DNA of 64,000 nt. It comes from Aquipseudomonas alcaligenes NBRC 14159. GTDB taxonomy: Bacteria; Pseudomonadota; Gammaproteobacteria; Pseudomonadales; Pseudomonadaceae. Below the pieces are notes generated by a model. The model was not told the DNA's origin. It did no database searches and was given only the letters and a program-made list of their open reading frames with translations. The position numbers and the translations under genes were made by a program. Below, piece after piece: positions 56,369 through 64,000 of the stretch. Location of the stretch: the NCBI RefSeq assembly GCF_000467105.1, contig NZ_BATI01000032.1:25118-89117 (forward strand). The letters run 5' to 3'. Numbering within the stretch: position 1 is the stretch's first letter; the number at the start of each line of letters is the position of its first letter.

Positions 56369-56420
56369 TTATTGACTCCTCATCTAGCTGCCTCTAGGCT
56401 GCCGCGCTCGTTCTTGTGCG

Positions 56421-57650
56421 GTGTGTCATTTGAAGCCCTCTCGATATTCATTAGTCCAAGTTGAGTTCACTAAGTTAGGTGGGCTCAAACTCCAGCTCGT
56501 GGCTGAAAACGATCAAATTGATCTATTTGCCGGAGCATATGCACTACAACGATTCGATAATGGTGCGAAACCTAACACAATAAGGGTGGACCAGAATTCA
56601 ATTCTGGCCCTGTATAGGTTCTGCGAGAGCAAGAATATTAATTTGATTCAGCGGATAGTGGATCTTGTGCCGTTCACTATCGGTGAGATTGAGTCATTCT
56701 CCTCATATTGTGGATACGGCCTACAATCCGGGGAGCGAGTGGGCGAGAACTGGTATAGCGCTAGAATGCGGGGAGCAAGAAAATTTTTAGAATACCTTTG
56801 GCTCTTTTACGAGGGGCAGTATTCGCGAAATATACAGCAGCTAAAGGCAGCAAAGCGTTTATATGAACGAATGGACGCAGGATTTAAGCTGTACCTTAAG
56901 TCTCCTTACAAGGGCGACAGGAAAGACAAGATTGGCCTTACTCCTGAGCTGCAGGTGAAGTTCATAACTATCATCGACCCTGATTATAGTAATAAGAGTA
57001 ATCCTTGGAAGTCGTCAAAGGTGAAGTGGCGGAACTATATATTTCTGCTGCTTCTGATGCTTGCGGGGAATAGAAAGGGTGAGACGCTACTATTAAAGCT
57101 GAACGATTTTCAGCTTACGGGTAGGAGGAAGTATTTCGATATATTGAAGAACACTGATGTAATCAACTATCCGCGCGCAGAGTCTCCGTCCGTAAAAACC
57201 TATGGTCGGCAAGTTGAGTTACACGATGATTTCGCATCCCTGATTGAGCATTACATAGTCCATGTAAGAAAAGAGTTCGAAGGCTGGCAGAGATCTAGCT
57301 ATTTATTTCTTTCATGCCGTGATGGAAATCCATTGTCGGTCCAAACGCCAAACTCGATATTGAATGAACTTATCCTGCGGCACCCTGAGTTTTCTGGATT
57401 GTTAAGCCCCCACCGCCTACGTAACACATTTCATGATCTTCTGAATCAAGCGCTGGATAAGAAATTCAAAGGAGCTAGTGGATTAAGCCGCAAGATAATG
57501 AAGGCGCCTATTCAGGAGGCAGCGGGAGGCTGGGCTAGAAACAGTGATATGCCTGACCGTTATTCTAGAGGGTCAATACAAGCCAAAGTTGCAGGCCTGC
57601 AAGTTCTTCTACAGGAGGAGATACTTCGTTCGCAGGAAAATAAGCAATGA
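56421..57650 (+). CDS. Tyrosine recombinase 1 of the trio (complete active site)
   Basis: 409 aa, GTG start. N-terminal ~195 residues are a core-binding (SAM-like) domain. The C-terminal catalytic domain has all expected residues: Arg ~217 (G-N-R-K-G-E), Lys ~258 (P-S-V-K-T-Y), H-R-L-R at ~331-334, Trp ~371 (G-G-W-A-R) and nucleophile Tyr ~381 (D-R-Y-S-R-G). It resembles TnpA of Tn554-like elements and GmtY-type recombinases. The next gene starts inside its stop (ATGA, 57647-57650). Probably the main strand-exchange enzyme of the island. Confidence 0.88.
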   Translation: MCHLKPSRYSLVQVEFTKLGGLKLQLVAENDQIDLFAGAYALQRFDNGAKPNTIRVDQNSILALYRFCESKNINLIQRIVDLVPFTIGEIESFSSYCGYGLQSGERVGENWYSARMRGARKFLEYLWLFYEGQYSRNIQQLKAAKRLYERMDAGFKLYLKSPYKGDRKDKIGLTPELQVKFITIIDPDYSNKSNPWKSSKVKWRNYIFLLLLMLAGNRKGETLLLKLNDFQLTGRRKYFDILKNTDVINYPRAESPSVKTYGRQVELHDDFASLIEHYIVHVRKEFEGWQRSSYLFLSCRDGNPLSVQTPNSILNELILRHPEFSGLLSPHRLRNTFHDLLNQALDKKFKGASGLSRKIMKAPIQEAAGGWARNSDMPDRYSRGSIQAKVAGLQVLLQEEILRSQENKQ

Positions 57651-59251
57651 TTTCAGCTAAGGATGTACGCCTTTCACCTACTGCTGAAATTATTTCAGAT
57701 ATCCAAGAGAATGAGAGATTCGTAAGCAGTCGTCTAGGTTACCGAGTTGAGCTACTTGATTCTAAGGGTGACTTTCGAAACGTAATAATAGTTCCCGATG
57801 ATACTAGTGAGTTCACATATCTCAGGTCTGAGTATATAAATTATCTGGATTATGACTTAAAGGGAATCGTTGCAAGCTATTTGCGATATATTTTAGAGCG
57901 GAATCTTTCTTCAACTGTCCGGCATAAATTCAAATTCATCGACAGGCTTGCTAAAGAGTTGACTAGAGGGACTAGTCTAAATGACTTCCTTGATGAGGTT
58001 TCTGCGTTAAACGGAAGACATAGGCAGCAGTTTATTTCGACTTGCAAAGAATTCTTGCGGTTCGCTCTCTTGCATGAATATGAATGGTTGTGTCTAGATA
58101 AGTACGAAGATTTTATGAGGCTTCGTGACTACTCGGGAAGAAAAAATTCGTATTTGTCTCTCTTTATGATGGATGAGGAAAGAGGTCCATTTAGCAAAGA
58201 AGAGATCACCATACTATCTGCTCAAGTAGACAACGAATCGCTCCCGCTAGCTTTTCGTCTGATCTTGGACCTCTGTTTGTGTTTCGGCTTGAGGCCTATT
58301 CAGCTTTCTATGCTGAAGCGAAAAGACTTCATCAAAGACGTTGTAACTGGCGTTCGATACTTGAACGTTCCGCGTGTGAAACAGCGATCTGCTAAAAGAA
58401 GAAGTAAGTTCAGCTCCAGGCTTCTCTCAGAAAGAACAGCCAATCTACTAGAATTTTATATTAATTCTTCCGATACCCCGATTGGTTTCGATCCTGGGGA
58501 GTTACCCATATTTATTTCGCCTAAGGCTATAGATCTAGAGGCCGACGGTAATTCCCGAGGGAGTCACTATTGGGAAGATGACGAGAGAATTTCGAGTGAT
58601 TATTTCGCGGATGAAGCGAAGATGTCCGTGCAGTATCATAAATCTTCATGCCGAATTAATTATATGCTTTGGGGTAATGAGCATAGACTGCCTCTGTCGC
58701 CTAGAACCGGTAAGAGATTCAACTTGTGTGCTTATAGATTTCGATACACGGTAGGGACCCAGGCTGTTATGTCTGGTTGCACCCCTGAAGAAGTAGCTGA
58801 TCTTTTGGATCATGAAGGCACAAGTAGTATTAAGCATTATTTTCGCTTTACTCACGAAATGTGGGAAATTCTTGAGGCTGCGACGCTGAACCGCATTGAG
58901 CAGAAACACTTTACGGCTGCATGGATGAAGGAAGGTGAGCTCAAGGGTAATGTATATAGCCAGGTTTGTGAGCCCAGAAATTTCAATGTTATTGGGAAGT
59001 GTGCATCAAAGTCGATTTGCTTTGAGGAGCCAGCCATTACTTGCTACTCCTGCAGTAGATTTTGTCCGAACAAAAGTACTGTAGCGCATGAGGCCGCATT
59101 GGAGGGACTAATAGAGAGAAAGGAACAATTACTTATGATTAGTACAGCCAATGTCGTGTCAGTAATTGACCAGGCAATTGCCGGTTGTCATGCCGCCATA
59201 GCGTATTCAGAAGGCAATGAAGTTTTGCTGATTAATTCTAAGGAATTCTAA
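57647..59251 (+). CDS. Tyrosine recombinase 2 of the trio, variant box
   Basis: 534 aa. Arg ~216 (G-L-R-P), Lys ~245 and the Tyr ~398 (H-Y-F-R-F) are present, with His ~389 in the LLDHEGT block, but the usual H-x-x-R reads Y-R-F-R (~363-366). The C-terminal ~110 residues contain a Cys cluster (C-A-S-K-S-I-C, later C-Y-S-C-S-R-F-C), possibly a zinc site, as in TnpB-like proteins. ATG overlaps the first recombinase stop by 4 nt, and its TAA overlaps the next ATG by one base, so all three are translationally coupled. Confidence 0.85.
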   Translation: MISAKDVRLSPTAEIISDIQENERFVSSRLGYRVELLDSKGDFRNVIIVPDDTSEFTYLRSEYINYLDYDLKGIVASYLRYILERNLSSTVRHKFKFIDRLAKELTRGTSLNDFLDEVSALNGRHRQQFISTCKEFLRFALLHEYEWLCLDKYEDFMRLRDYSGRKNSYLSLFMMDEERGPFSKEEITILSAQVDNESLPLAFRLILDLCLCFGLRPIQLSMLKRKDFIKDVVTGVRYLNVPRVKQRSAKRRSKFSSRLLSERTANLLEFYINSSDTPIGFDPGELPIFISPKAIDLEADGNSRGSHYWEDDERISSDYFADEAKMSVQYHKSSCRINYMLWGNEHRLPLSPRTGKRFNLCAYRFRYTVGTQAVMSGCTPEEVADLLDHEGTSSIKHYFRFTHEMWEILEAATLNRIEQKHFTAAWMKEGELKGNVYSQVCEPRNFNVIGKCASKSICFEEPAITCYSCSRFCPNKSTVAHEAALEGLIERKEQLLMISTANVVSVIDQAIAGCHAAIAYSEGNEVLLINSKEF

Positions 59252-61908
59252 TGCAGGTTAAAGTGGTTAGAGATATCCTGCATGAAGAGTTGCTGCTAAA
59301 GCTAAAGAAACTTGCAAGCAGTGCTGAGGTGCAATTTTCAAAGCTTGTTGTCTTTAAAGGCTCTACCTGGCAGGAGGATGTTTGGAGATATAAGGGGCGG
59401 GAAAAATTAAACTTATTTGCTAGAGGCTCATGCAGCCAAGAGCTGACGCTATTGAATAAGGTCTTTATTGTAAATTATTTATGGGAAAGACGAGCCTCAA
59501 GCAAGCAAGTTTCTTTCTCGCGCGTGCGCGATTTGATTTCACCCATTAAAAATTTCGTATCGCAAGGCTCCACTTCCCTGGTAGACCTAGATCAGGACTA
59601 TTACTTTCGCACCTTTGGCTTTTTGCAGTCGAGGTACAAATATCCCGCAGGTCCTTGTAGAGCGATTAACTACTTTGTTCGTTTCTTATTCGACTCCGGG
59701 TTGGCACCGCAGAACTTCGATCTGATTGGTGCACACGACCTTGAGGAGAGAGATAAATATGGCCGCTTGGAGGCTGGTGACAAACTGCCCCTTCCAGAGC
59801 TTATTAAGGCAATAATCGCGTTAAAATGGGCTATCAAGACGCAGTGGGATGGGAGCCTTAGAGCGCAAATTGATTATCTTGCAGTTTTAACTCAGGTCTT
59901 TCAGTTTGGATTGGGTCTGAGAATAGGTGAAATTCTTCGTCTCCCCAAAAATTGTTTGGTTGAGATAGGCGGAGAAATGTATTGCCGGGTCTGGACCGAA
60001 AAAGGGTCTGAGCCCATTGCTAGATATGTCCCTACCATGTGGCGGTCTGCATTCAGCGATGCGGTTGATAGCATCAATAATATTTGCCAGCCCTACAGAG
60101 CTCGGGCTTTGAGCATTGAGAACGGCTCCTTTGCTGACGAGTTGAAAGAGCGATTCCACGCAAGAGCAAATAAAATTGAGTCCGAAGTGCAGAACGCTCT
60201 CGAGAGGTTGCACTGCAAGGTCCGCTCGAATGTCGCCGACACAAAATCTCGTCTGCATCTTTTGAAAAGCGTTTCAGACGATGAAATGATTGAGCTGAAG
60301 AATCTTGCTGAATATCTACCAGTTGCTTCGAGTTCTACGTCTGCTGCTTCGCTTCTGAAATTCTATAGAGCCAATGGCTTCAATTTGATTTCTAAGCCAT
60401 TAGGCAAGAAAAAATGCGCTCACTATGTGCAAGGTAGGGATCTTAAGAAGCGCATCAAAGAGCTTGTCGAGTTAAGGCGCGGCTTTTTGCTTTACGATGA
60501 GGTTTTCGAAATCCTCCATGGCCGTCAGCCGGCTAAGAACGGGTCTAAAGATCGTTTCGCATTCAAAGATAAATTGAAACTCTGGATCATGTCATCCTTT
60601 GAATGTTTTGCATTCACCGGGGAGCCCTCTTTACACGGGCGTCGAACTGTCTATCTAAGTCGCGCGGACGCCCTACTTGCAGTGCGTACGGTTGTGGGTG
60701 GCGGATATGATAAAGCCAAGTACATTCCTGTGCTTGATGCTGAGCAGTTATTCCCTGAGTTTTTTAACCAGAAGACACTGACCTCAGTGGCACTCGATTC
60801 AGAGAGAAGCTTTTACTCATTTTTAAAGCTTTCTAGTGCGCGAAAAAATTTCTATAGACCATCACCTCTGCCATCAGAGCTTAGATATCGTGCTGCGTAT
60901 GGCTTTCTAATTGATCAAAGCAGTATTATTGATGCTGTGGAGAGCTCTTTTGTTTCAATTAACTCTAGAGTTTCTGCGGCGCTAGTTGAGGATATTAAGG
61001 AAGAATTCTTGGCGGATGGGATGCAAATAAGCTCTGCATCCTTTGGAATAAATCAGCAGGTATCTGATTACCTGTTCTTGGTTCCGGCCTCTCTGGGTGG
61101 CGTGTATAATGAATACTTACCTTCCATCTTTGATTATCATGCTGTACTGCATGTAATAAAGCCGACCAATATTGCCCGCTCGGCGTTCTTCCGCTATGGC
61201 ATTGCTGCAGATGAGAAGCTGATTAAGTCTTTTCAAAGCCACAAGGGAAGGCATTGGCAAACCAATTCTCTTTTTCGCGCGGGCTTAGCTGCAAGTATCG
61301 TGAATAAATGGATGGGTAGAACTGACAGTCAAGGCGATCATTATGATCATCAGACTCCACGAGAGCGGGCCGCTAAAGTAAGTGAATTGATGCTCTCTGA
61401 GCAGTCTAGGTTCATTGGTGAGCTAGCCAATAAGGTCAAGTCTTGGTCTGGGACTAATGTTTCAGATGAGCATATCCAAGGCTACCTCAACAACACTCTG
61501 CAAACTGTTCATTATGGCCCCCTCGGTCATTGTTTTCGCGACATCAACCTCAAGCCCTGTGAGTTTCACCTAAAATGCTTAACCGGAAATGCTGGGAAAG
61601 GTTGTCGGGAATTTGTAGTGGATATGTCTGATCCAATACAAGTAAAGCAGATCGAGGCGGAGCGCAGTCGCGCAGAGAATGAGCTTTCCAGGTTATTCGA
61701 AGCAATTAATAGGCCGGACGTTCCGGTTGAGTCTGTTGAGATGCATATTGAGCATCAAATGACGGTTTTCAGAAATGCAAGTTACATACTGGATCGTTCT
61801 GATATTGTTCTCACTCAGGAGCAGGTTGAACAAAGTCAAGACTATCAACCATTTGTTCATGAGGGTTCTATCCCGAGTGACTGTGTCTTTCAGTGCGGGG
61901 CGACTTGA
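59251..61908 (+). CDS. Large tyrosine recombinase 3 of the trio
   Basis: 885 aa, the largest of the set. Catalytic block split by a ~400-residue insert: Arg ~224 (G-L-R-I-G-E), Lys ~251, then H-K-G-R at ~664-667, Arg ~690 in the M-G-R position where His/Trp is usual, and Tyr ~698 (H-Y-D-H-Q-T). A C-terminal Cys block (G-H-C-F-R-D ... P-C-E-F-H-L-K-C) follows. Size and the H-Y-D-H-Q-T motif resemble GmtZ-type or TnpB-like integrases. Its start shares one base with the preceding stop (TAATG). Activity of this variant is not known. Confidence 0.82.
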   Translation: MQVKVVRDILHEELLLKLKKLASSAEVQFSKLVVFKGSTWQEDVWRYKGREKLNLFARGSCSQELTLLNKVFIVNYLWERRASSKQVSFSRVRDLISPIKNFVSQGSTSLVDLDQDYYFRTFGFLQSRYKYPAGPCRAINYFVRFLFDSGLAPQNFDLIGAHDLEERDKYGRLEAGDKLPLPELIKAIIALKWAIKTQWDGSLRAQIDYLAVLTQVFQFGLGLRIGEILRLPKNCLVEIGGEMYCRVWTEKGSEPIARYVPTMWRSAFSDAVDSINNICQPYRARALSIENGSFADELKERFHARANKIESEVQNALERLHCKVRSNVADTKSRLHLLKSVSDDEMIELKNLAEYLPVASSSTSAASLLKFYRANGFNLISKPLGKKKCAHYVQGRDLKKRIKELVELRRGFLLYDEVFEILHGRQPAKNGSKDRFAFKDKLKLWIMSSFECFAFTGEPSLHGRRTVYLSRADALLAVRTVVGGGYDKAKYIPVLDAEQLFPEFFNQKTLTSVALDSERSFYSFLKLSSARKNFYRPSPLPSELRYRAAYGFLIDQSSIIDAVESSFVSINSRVSAALVEDIKEEFLADGMQISSASFGINQQVSDYLFLVPASLGGVYNEYLPSIFDYHAVLHVIKPTNIARSAFFRYGIAADEKLIKSFQSHKGRHWQTNSLFRAGLAASIVNKWMGRTDSQGDHYDHQTPRERAAKVSELMLSEQSRFIGELANKVKSWSGTNVSDEHIQGYLNNTLQTVHYGPLGHCFRDINLKPCEFHLKCLTGNAGKGCREFVVDMSDPIQVKQIEAERSRAENELSRLFEAINRPDVPVESVEMHIEHQMTVFRNASYILDRSDIVLTQEQVEQSQDYQPFVHEGSIPSDCVFQCGAT

Positions 61909-61910
61909 TA

Positions 61911-62366
61911 GTGACTATATCTGCTAATCAATGGGATGTTGCTTTCTCTACTCTCCAGCAGTTTGAGAGGCAATTGATTTCACCAGAGCTCTTCTGCTGG
62001 AATTACATGGTGGAGAAATGCGGTATATCCAAGCCTACTCTCTGGCGAAACAAGGATTTTGTCCGCGAGTTTCAGCGTGTTAAAAGCCTGACAAAGAACT
62101 ACGCAGGAGGAGAGCAGTACTTTGATCAGGTAGTTTCTTTGGAAACTGCCAGGATCCGCGAATACGACCAACAGATCGTTAAGCTGAAGGCGCAGGTCGA
62201 AGAATTAACCCGGCAGCTGAGCAGGGAGCGGGAAAGAGTGCTCTACGCCTCGATGATTGCTAGGAGAAAGAATATCGACCCTGCTGAGTTCTTGGAGGAG
62301 ACCCCGCTGTTCAGGAAAGCAGGCAAAGCAGCCAAGGTGATCAAGCTTCCATCAAAGGAAACCTAA
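61911..62366 (+). CDS. Small coiled-coil partner of the recombinases (TnpC/GmtX-like position)
   Basis: 151 aa from GTG 61911 (a GTG at 61893 would overlap the previous stop). N-terminal ~60 residues may be a small HTH-like fold; residues ~75-115 are heptad-rich (I-R-E-Y-D-Q-Q-I-V-K-L-K-A-Q-V-E-E-L-T-R-Q-L), a coiled coil. The C-terminus is basic. It has the size and position of TnpC of Tn554 or GmtX, which assist recombination; this assignment rests on layout rather than sequence identity. Confidence 0.72.
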   Translation: MTISANQWDVAFSTLQQFERQLISPELFCWNYMVEKCGISKPTLWRNKDFVREFQRVKSLTKNYAGGEQYFDQVVSLETARIREYDQQIVKLKAQVEELTRQLSRERERVLYASMIARRKNIDPAEFLEETPLFRKAGKAAKVIKLPSKET

Positions 62367-62396
62367 TAGGCTCACTGTAGGGCGTTAGGTGGTGAG

Positions 62397-62612
62397 TCAG
62401 AAGACTGCGGGAAGTAGTGCCGCTGGCTCGCACTGAAGTATTTCTGCAATTTTGTACAGCTTTTCAACAGTGAGGTTTACCTCGCCTCGCTCGATACGTC
62501 CCATGTAGCTCCGATCAATTTTGCATGCCAACGCTAGGGCATCCTGTGGAATGCCCTTGGCTTTCCTATGTGCTCGGATTGACTTGCCCAATGCGATCGC
62601 AAGCTGACCCAT
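62397..62612 (-). CDS. Small XRE-family repressor
   Basis: 71 aa, almost only a Cro/CI HTH: L-G-K-S-I-R-A-H-R-K-A-K-G-I-P-Q-D-A-L-A then C-K-I-D-R-S-Y-M-G-R-I-E-R-G-E-V-N-L-T-V. GAGG is 5 nt from ATG 62612. Divergent from the 62723 gene; a repeated GGACTAT motif in that promoter may be its operator. Confidence 0.85.
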   Translation of the reverse strand: MGQLAIALGKSIRAHRKAKGIPQDALALACKIDRSYMGRIERGEVNLTVEKLYKIAEILQCEPAALLPAVF

Positions 62613-62650
62613 GGCCGCCTCGGCTCTTGTGAGCCGGCACTATCCTGTGT

Positions 62651-62679
62651 TTGCGGACTATTCGGCCACGGACTATAAT
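62651..62679 (+). promoter_or_regulatory. Sigma-70 promoter with repeated GGACTAT operator
   Basis: TTGCGG (62651-62656), 17-bp spacer, TATAAT (62674-62679). CGGACTAT occurs twice, at 62654-62661 and 62670-62677, so the repeats sit on the -35 and -10 elements. A repressor binding there would block transcription of the downstream operon. Confidence 0.78.
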
Positions 62680-62722
62680 CCGTATTTTCGGCTGTTCCGC
62701 GCGACCCGTTCCAGGTACCCGC

Positions 62723-63307
62723 ATGAAATCGGATTCATTCACTTTCGATAGTCGGCTGTACCAGCTGCTGCAGCAGGATAGGTTCGCGAAATTTACGACT
62801 CGTGATCTGCGTGACGCCTACGCCCAGTGCTTAGGCAGCGTGAGCTTTGACATCACGGAAGTTCGTTATTACGTGTATGAGCAGATTCGACGGATGCTGC
62901 GCGTGGGCTGGGTTACCTACGACGAAGTGCGACGAAAGCGCGGTCAGGTCTACCATCTAGGACCAATCCCTTCAGGTCTTGATCTTGAGCTTGTGGATGG
63001 CAGATTCACTTCGACTTCTCCTCCACTGCTGGAGTTACCACAGGTTGGGAGTTCAGCTTCGGTGTCCCCTTCCGTCACGGAGGCAGACGTACTAGAGCAT
63101 TTGGAATCACTGCAGAAGGAAATTCGCCTCGACTTTCTGACGTCGATGGGCGAAACGGAGCGGTACAAGCAACTCCTTGATGACATGCCCCACCTAAAGC
63201 CTAGGGTTGAAGTGGAATATTTCGACGCGCGAGATCGAAGCTCTCGGCTTCTTGGGCACCTTCGAGCGGTCGAGAAAACTCTAAAGACCTTCGCACCCAA
63301 AGCATGA
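62723..63307 (+). CDS. Unrecognised 194-aa protein, first gene of the island operon
   Basis: 194 aa, soluble, no signal or TM. N-terminal ~75 residues may be a winged-helix fold (F-T-T-R-D-L-R-D-A-Y ... V-Y-E-Q-I-R-R-M-L-R-V-G-W-V-T-Y). The middle is low-complexity (Ser/Pro), and the last ~75 residues are helical, possibly coiled. Its stop overlaps the helicase ATG (ATGA). ATG 62723 lies 44 bp after the -10 box; an earlier in-frame start at 62651 is inside the promoter. A DNA-binding partner for the helicase is plausible. I know no family match. Confidence 0.72.
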   Translation: MKSDSFTFDSRLYQLLQQDRFAKFTTRDLRDAYAQCLGSVSFDITEVRYYVYEQIRRMLRVGWVTYDEVRRKRGQVYHLGPIPSGLDLELVDGRFTSTSPPLLELPQVGSSASVSPSVTEADVLEHLESLQKEIRLDFLTSMGETERYKQLLDDMPHLKPRVEVEYFDARDRSSRLLGHLRAVEKTLKTFAPKA

Positions 63308-64000
63308 AGTCGACGCTAAGAGAATGGCAGCGTCGATGCATTGATGCTGCCCTAGAACGGTACGCTGTTGCGCCGCACTTCTTCTGTCAGGCTACGCCTG
63401 GGGCTGGAAAGACTTGGATGGCTGCAGAGCTTGCCAATCGCTTGCTCCAGCTGGACAAGATCGATCTTGTGCTCTGTTTCGCACCCTCGTGCCAAGTCGT
63501 CGAAGGTTTCCGATCTACCTTTTCCAAGGTCTTGGGTAGGCGCCTTGATGGTCTCATTGGTGCTGTGGGAGCTGCTTGTACCTATCAGGCAATGGACTAC
63601 CAGGATGAAGCTTTCTGGGCGCTCCTAGAAAACTATCGAGTGTTGGCTATTTTCGATGAGATTCATCATTGCGCCGGTCATGATCTCCTTCTGAGCAATG
63701 CTTGGGGCCAGCAAATCATCCAGAACGTCCAGGATCAGGCAGCCTTCACCTTGGCGCTCTCAGGGACGCCTTGGCGTTCCGATGATAAGGGCATTGCACT
63801 GGCTCGCTATTCGACAGCAGAAGGTCGATTAGTCTGCGACTACCGCTACGGGCTCCGCGAGGCCATTTCAGATAATGTTTGTCGCGCCCCTCGCATCGTG
63901 CTGCTGGACAATCACTCTGTGAAGCTGACGGAGGAGTCCAGTGGTGACAACCCAGTACGACTTTTCCCTAGTTTTAATCAGTTGCTCTGTGAGTCTGCGG
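63304..64000 (+). CDS. DEAD/DEAH-box helicase, 5' part
   Basis: The first 232 codons are present; the gene is cut by the window end. Motif I A-T-P-G-A-G-K-T (Lys ~36), motif II D-E-I-H-H (~118-122) and motif III L-S-G-T-P-W-R (~154) identify a superfamily 2 helicase. The N-terminal R-E-W-Q-R-R-C is a Q-motif-like region. The start overlaps the preceding stop by 4 nt, so the two proteins are made together. SF2 helicases of this type occur in restriction and anti-phage systems; the remaining domains would decide. Confidence 0.86.
   Translation, partial: MKSTLREWQRRCIDAALERYAVAPHFFCQATPGAGKTWMAAELANRLLQLDKIDLVLCFAPSCQVVEGFRSTFSKVLGRRLDGLIGAVGAACTYQAMDYQDEAFWALLENYRVLAIFDEIHHCAGHDLLLSNAWGQQIIQNVQDQAAFTLALSGTPWRSDDKGIALARYSTAEGRLVCDYRYGLREAISDNVCRAPRIVLLDNHSVKLTEESSGDNPVRLFPSFNQLLCESA

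Larger units (their letters stand above)
56282..64000. mobile_element. Left part of a genomic island with a triple-recombinase module
   Basis: From the HU terminator rightwards the GC content falls and the codon choice changes (many A/T third positions and AGA/ATA-type codons) compared with everything to the left. The first four genes are a recombinase module. The genes behind it are unrelated to core metabolism. The right end is beyond the window, so neither size nor right attachment site can be seen. Confidence 0.82.

Noticed and set aside
56282..56420. tRNA gene as integration site of the island
   Set aside because: No cloverleaf or T-loop GGTTCGAATCC-type sequence is visible near the junction; the site follows a protein gene instead.

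Overview
This window is high-GC, gene-dense chromosome from a Pseudomonas-type gammaproteobacterium. The gene content and much of the order recall the Pseudomonas block holding pyruvate carboxylase subunit B, ltaE, aspA, purEK, pst-phoU, phoBR, ubiAC, rubredoxin and HU. That comparison is from memory, not from an alignment. No rRNA, tRNA or CRISPR array was seen. The last ~7.7 kb are clearly more AT-rich and use different codons: they are the start of a genomic island that runs off the right edge.

Layout. 1-5.0 kb: 3' end of a biotinylated carboxylase/decarboxylase alpha subunit (oadA/pycB type), an SbtA-like bicarbonate permease with its PII-like SbtB partner, a DUF1127 protein, threonine aldolase and a CBS protein. 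5.0-7.3 kb: a regulator made of two LuxR-type HTH domains, divergent from two unrecognised genes. 7.3-13.2 kb: acetylpolyamine amidohydrolase plus a polyamine-binding protein, then glutaminase, asparaginase and an AGCS amino acid symporter. 13.3-20.5 kb: an XRE regulator, two GNATs, a PaiB-like protein, a MocR regulator, and aspA with a divergent LysR gene. 20.5-28.3 kb: a lipoprotein, then aatJQMP-aauSR (acidic amino acid uptake with its two-component system). A sigma-54 promoter, an IHF-like site and two AauR-type palindromes lie upstream of aatJ. 28.3-39.1 kb: adhP, small exported proteins, a paralogue of the 20.5-kb lipoprotein, purEK, a mutarotase, a thioesterase and an MHS-type transporter.

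39.2-54.7 kb holds the phosphate system. pstS and pstCAB-phoU each have a Pho box, and phoBR has a third on the minus strand. Between them lie a response regulator, a CoA-transferase, an M23 peptidase and a CorC-like protein. ubiA, ubiC, rubredoxin and HU follow.

The island (about 56.28 kb to beyond 64 kb) starts just after the HU terminator. It opens with three tandem, translationally coupled tyrosine recombinases (409, 534 and 885 aa) and a small coiled-coil protein. The set resembles Tn554 TnpABC, recombinase-in-trio (RIT) or gamma-mobile-trio modules. The cargo begins with a divergent XRE repressor, a sigma-70 promoter carrying a repeated GGACTAT motif, an unrecognised 194-aa protein and an overlapping DEAD/DEAH helicase cut by the window end. 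This cargo is the best candidate for an undescribed defence-type system, but its function is inference from layout only.

An intergenic palindrome family with a CCCTCTCCC / GGGAGAGGG core occurs at several places, and a second REP-like family occurs twice.
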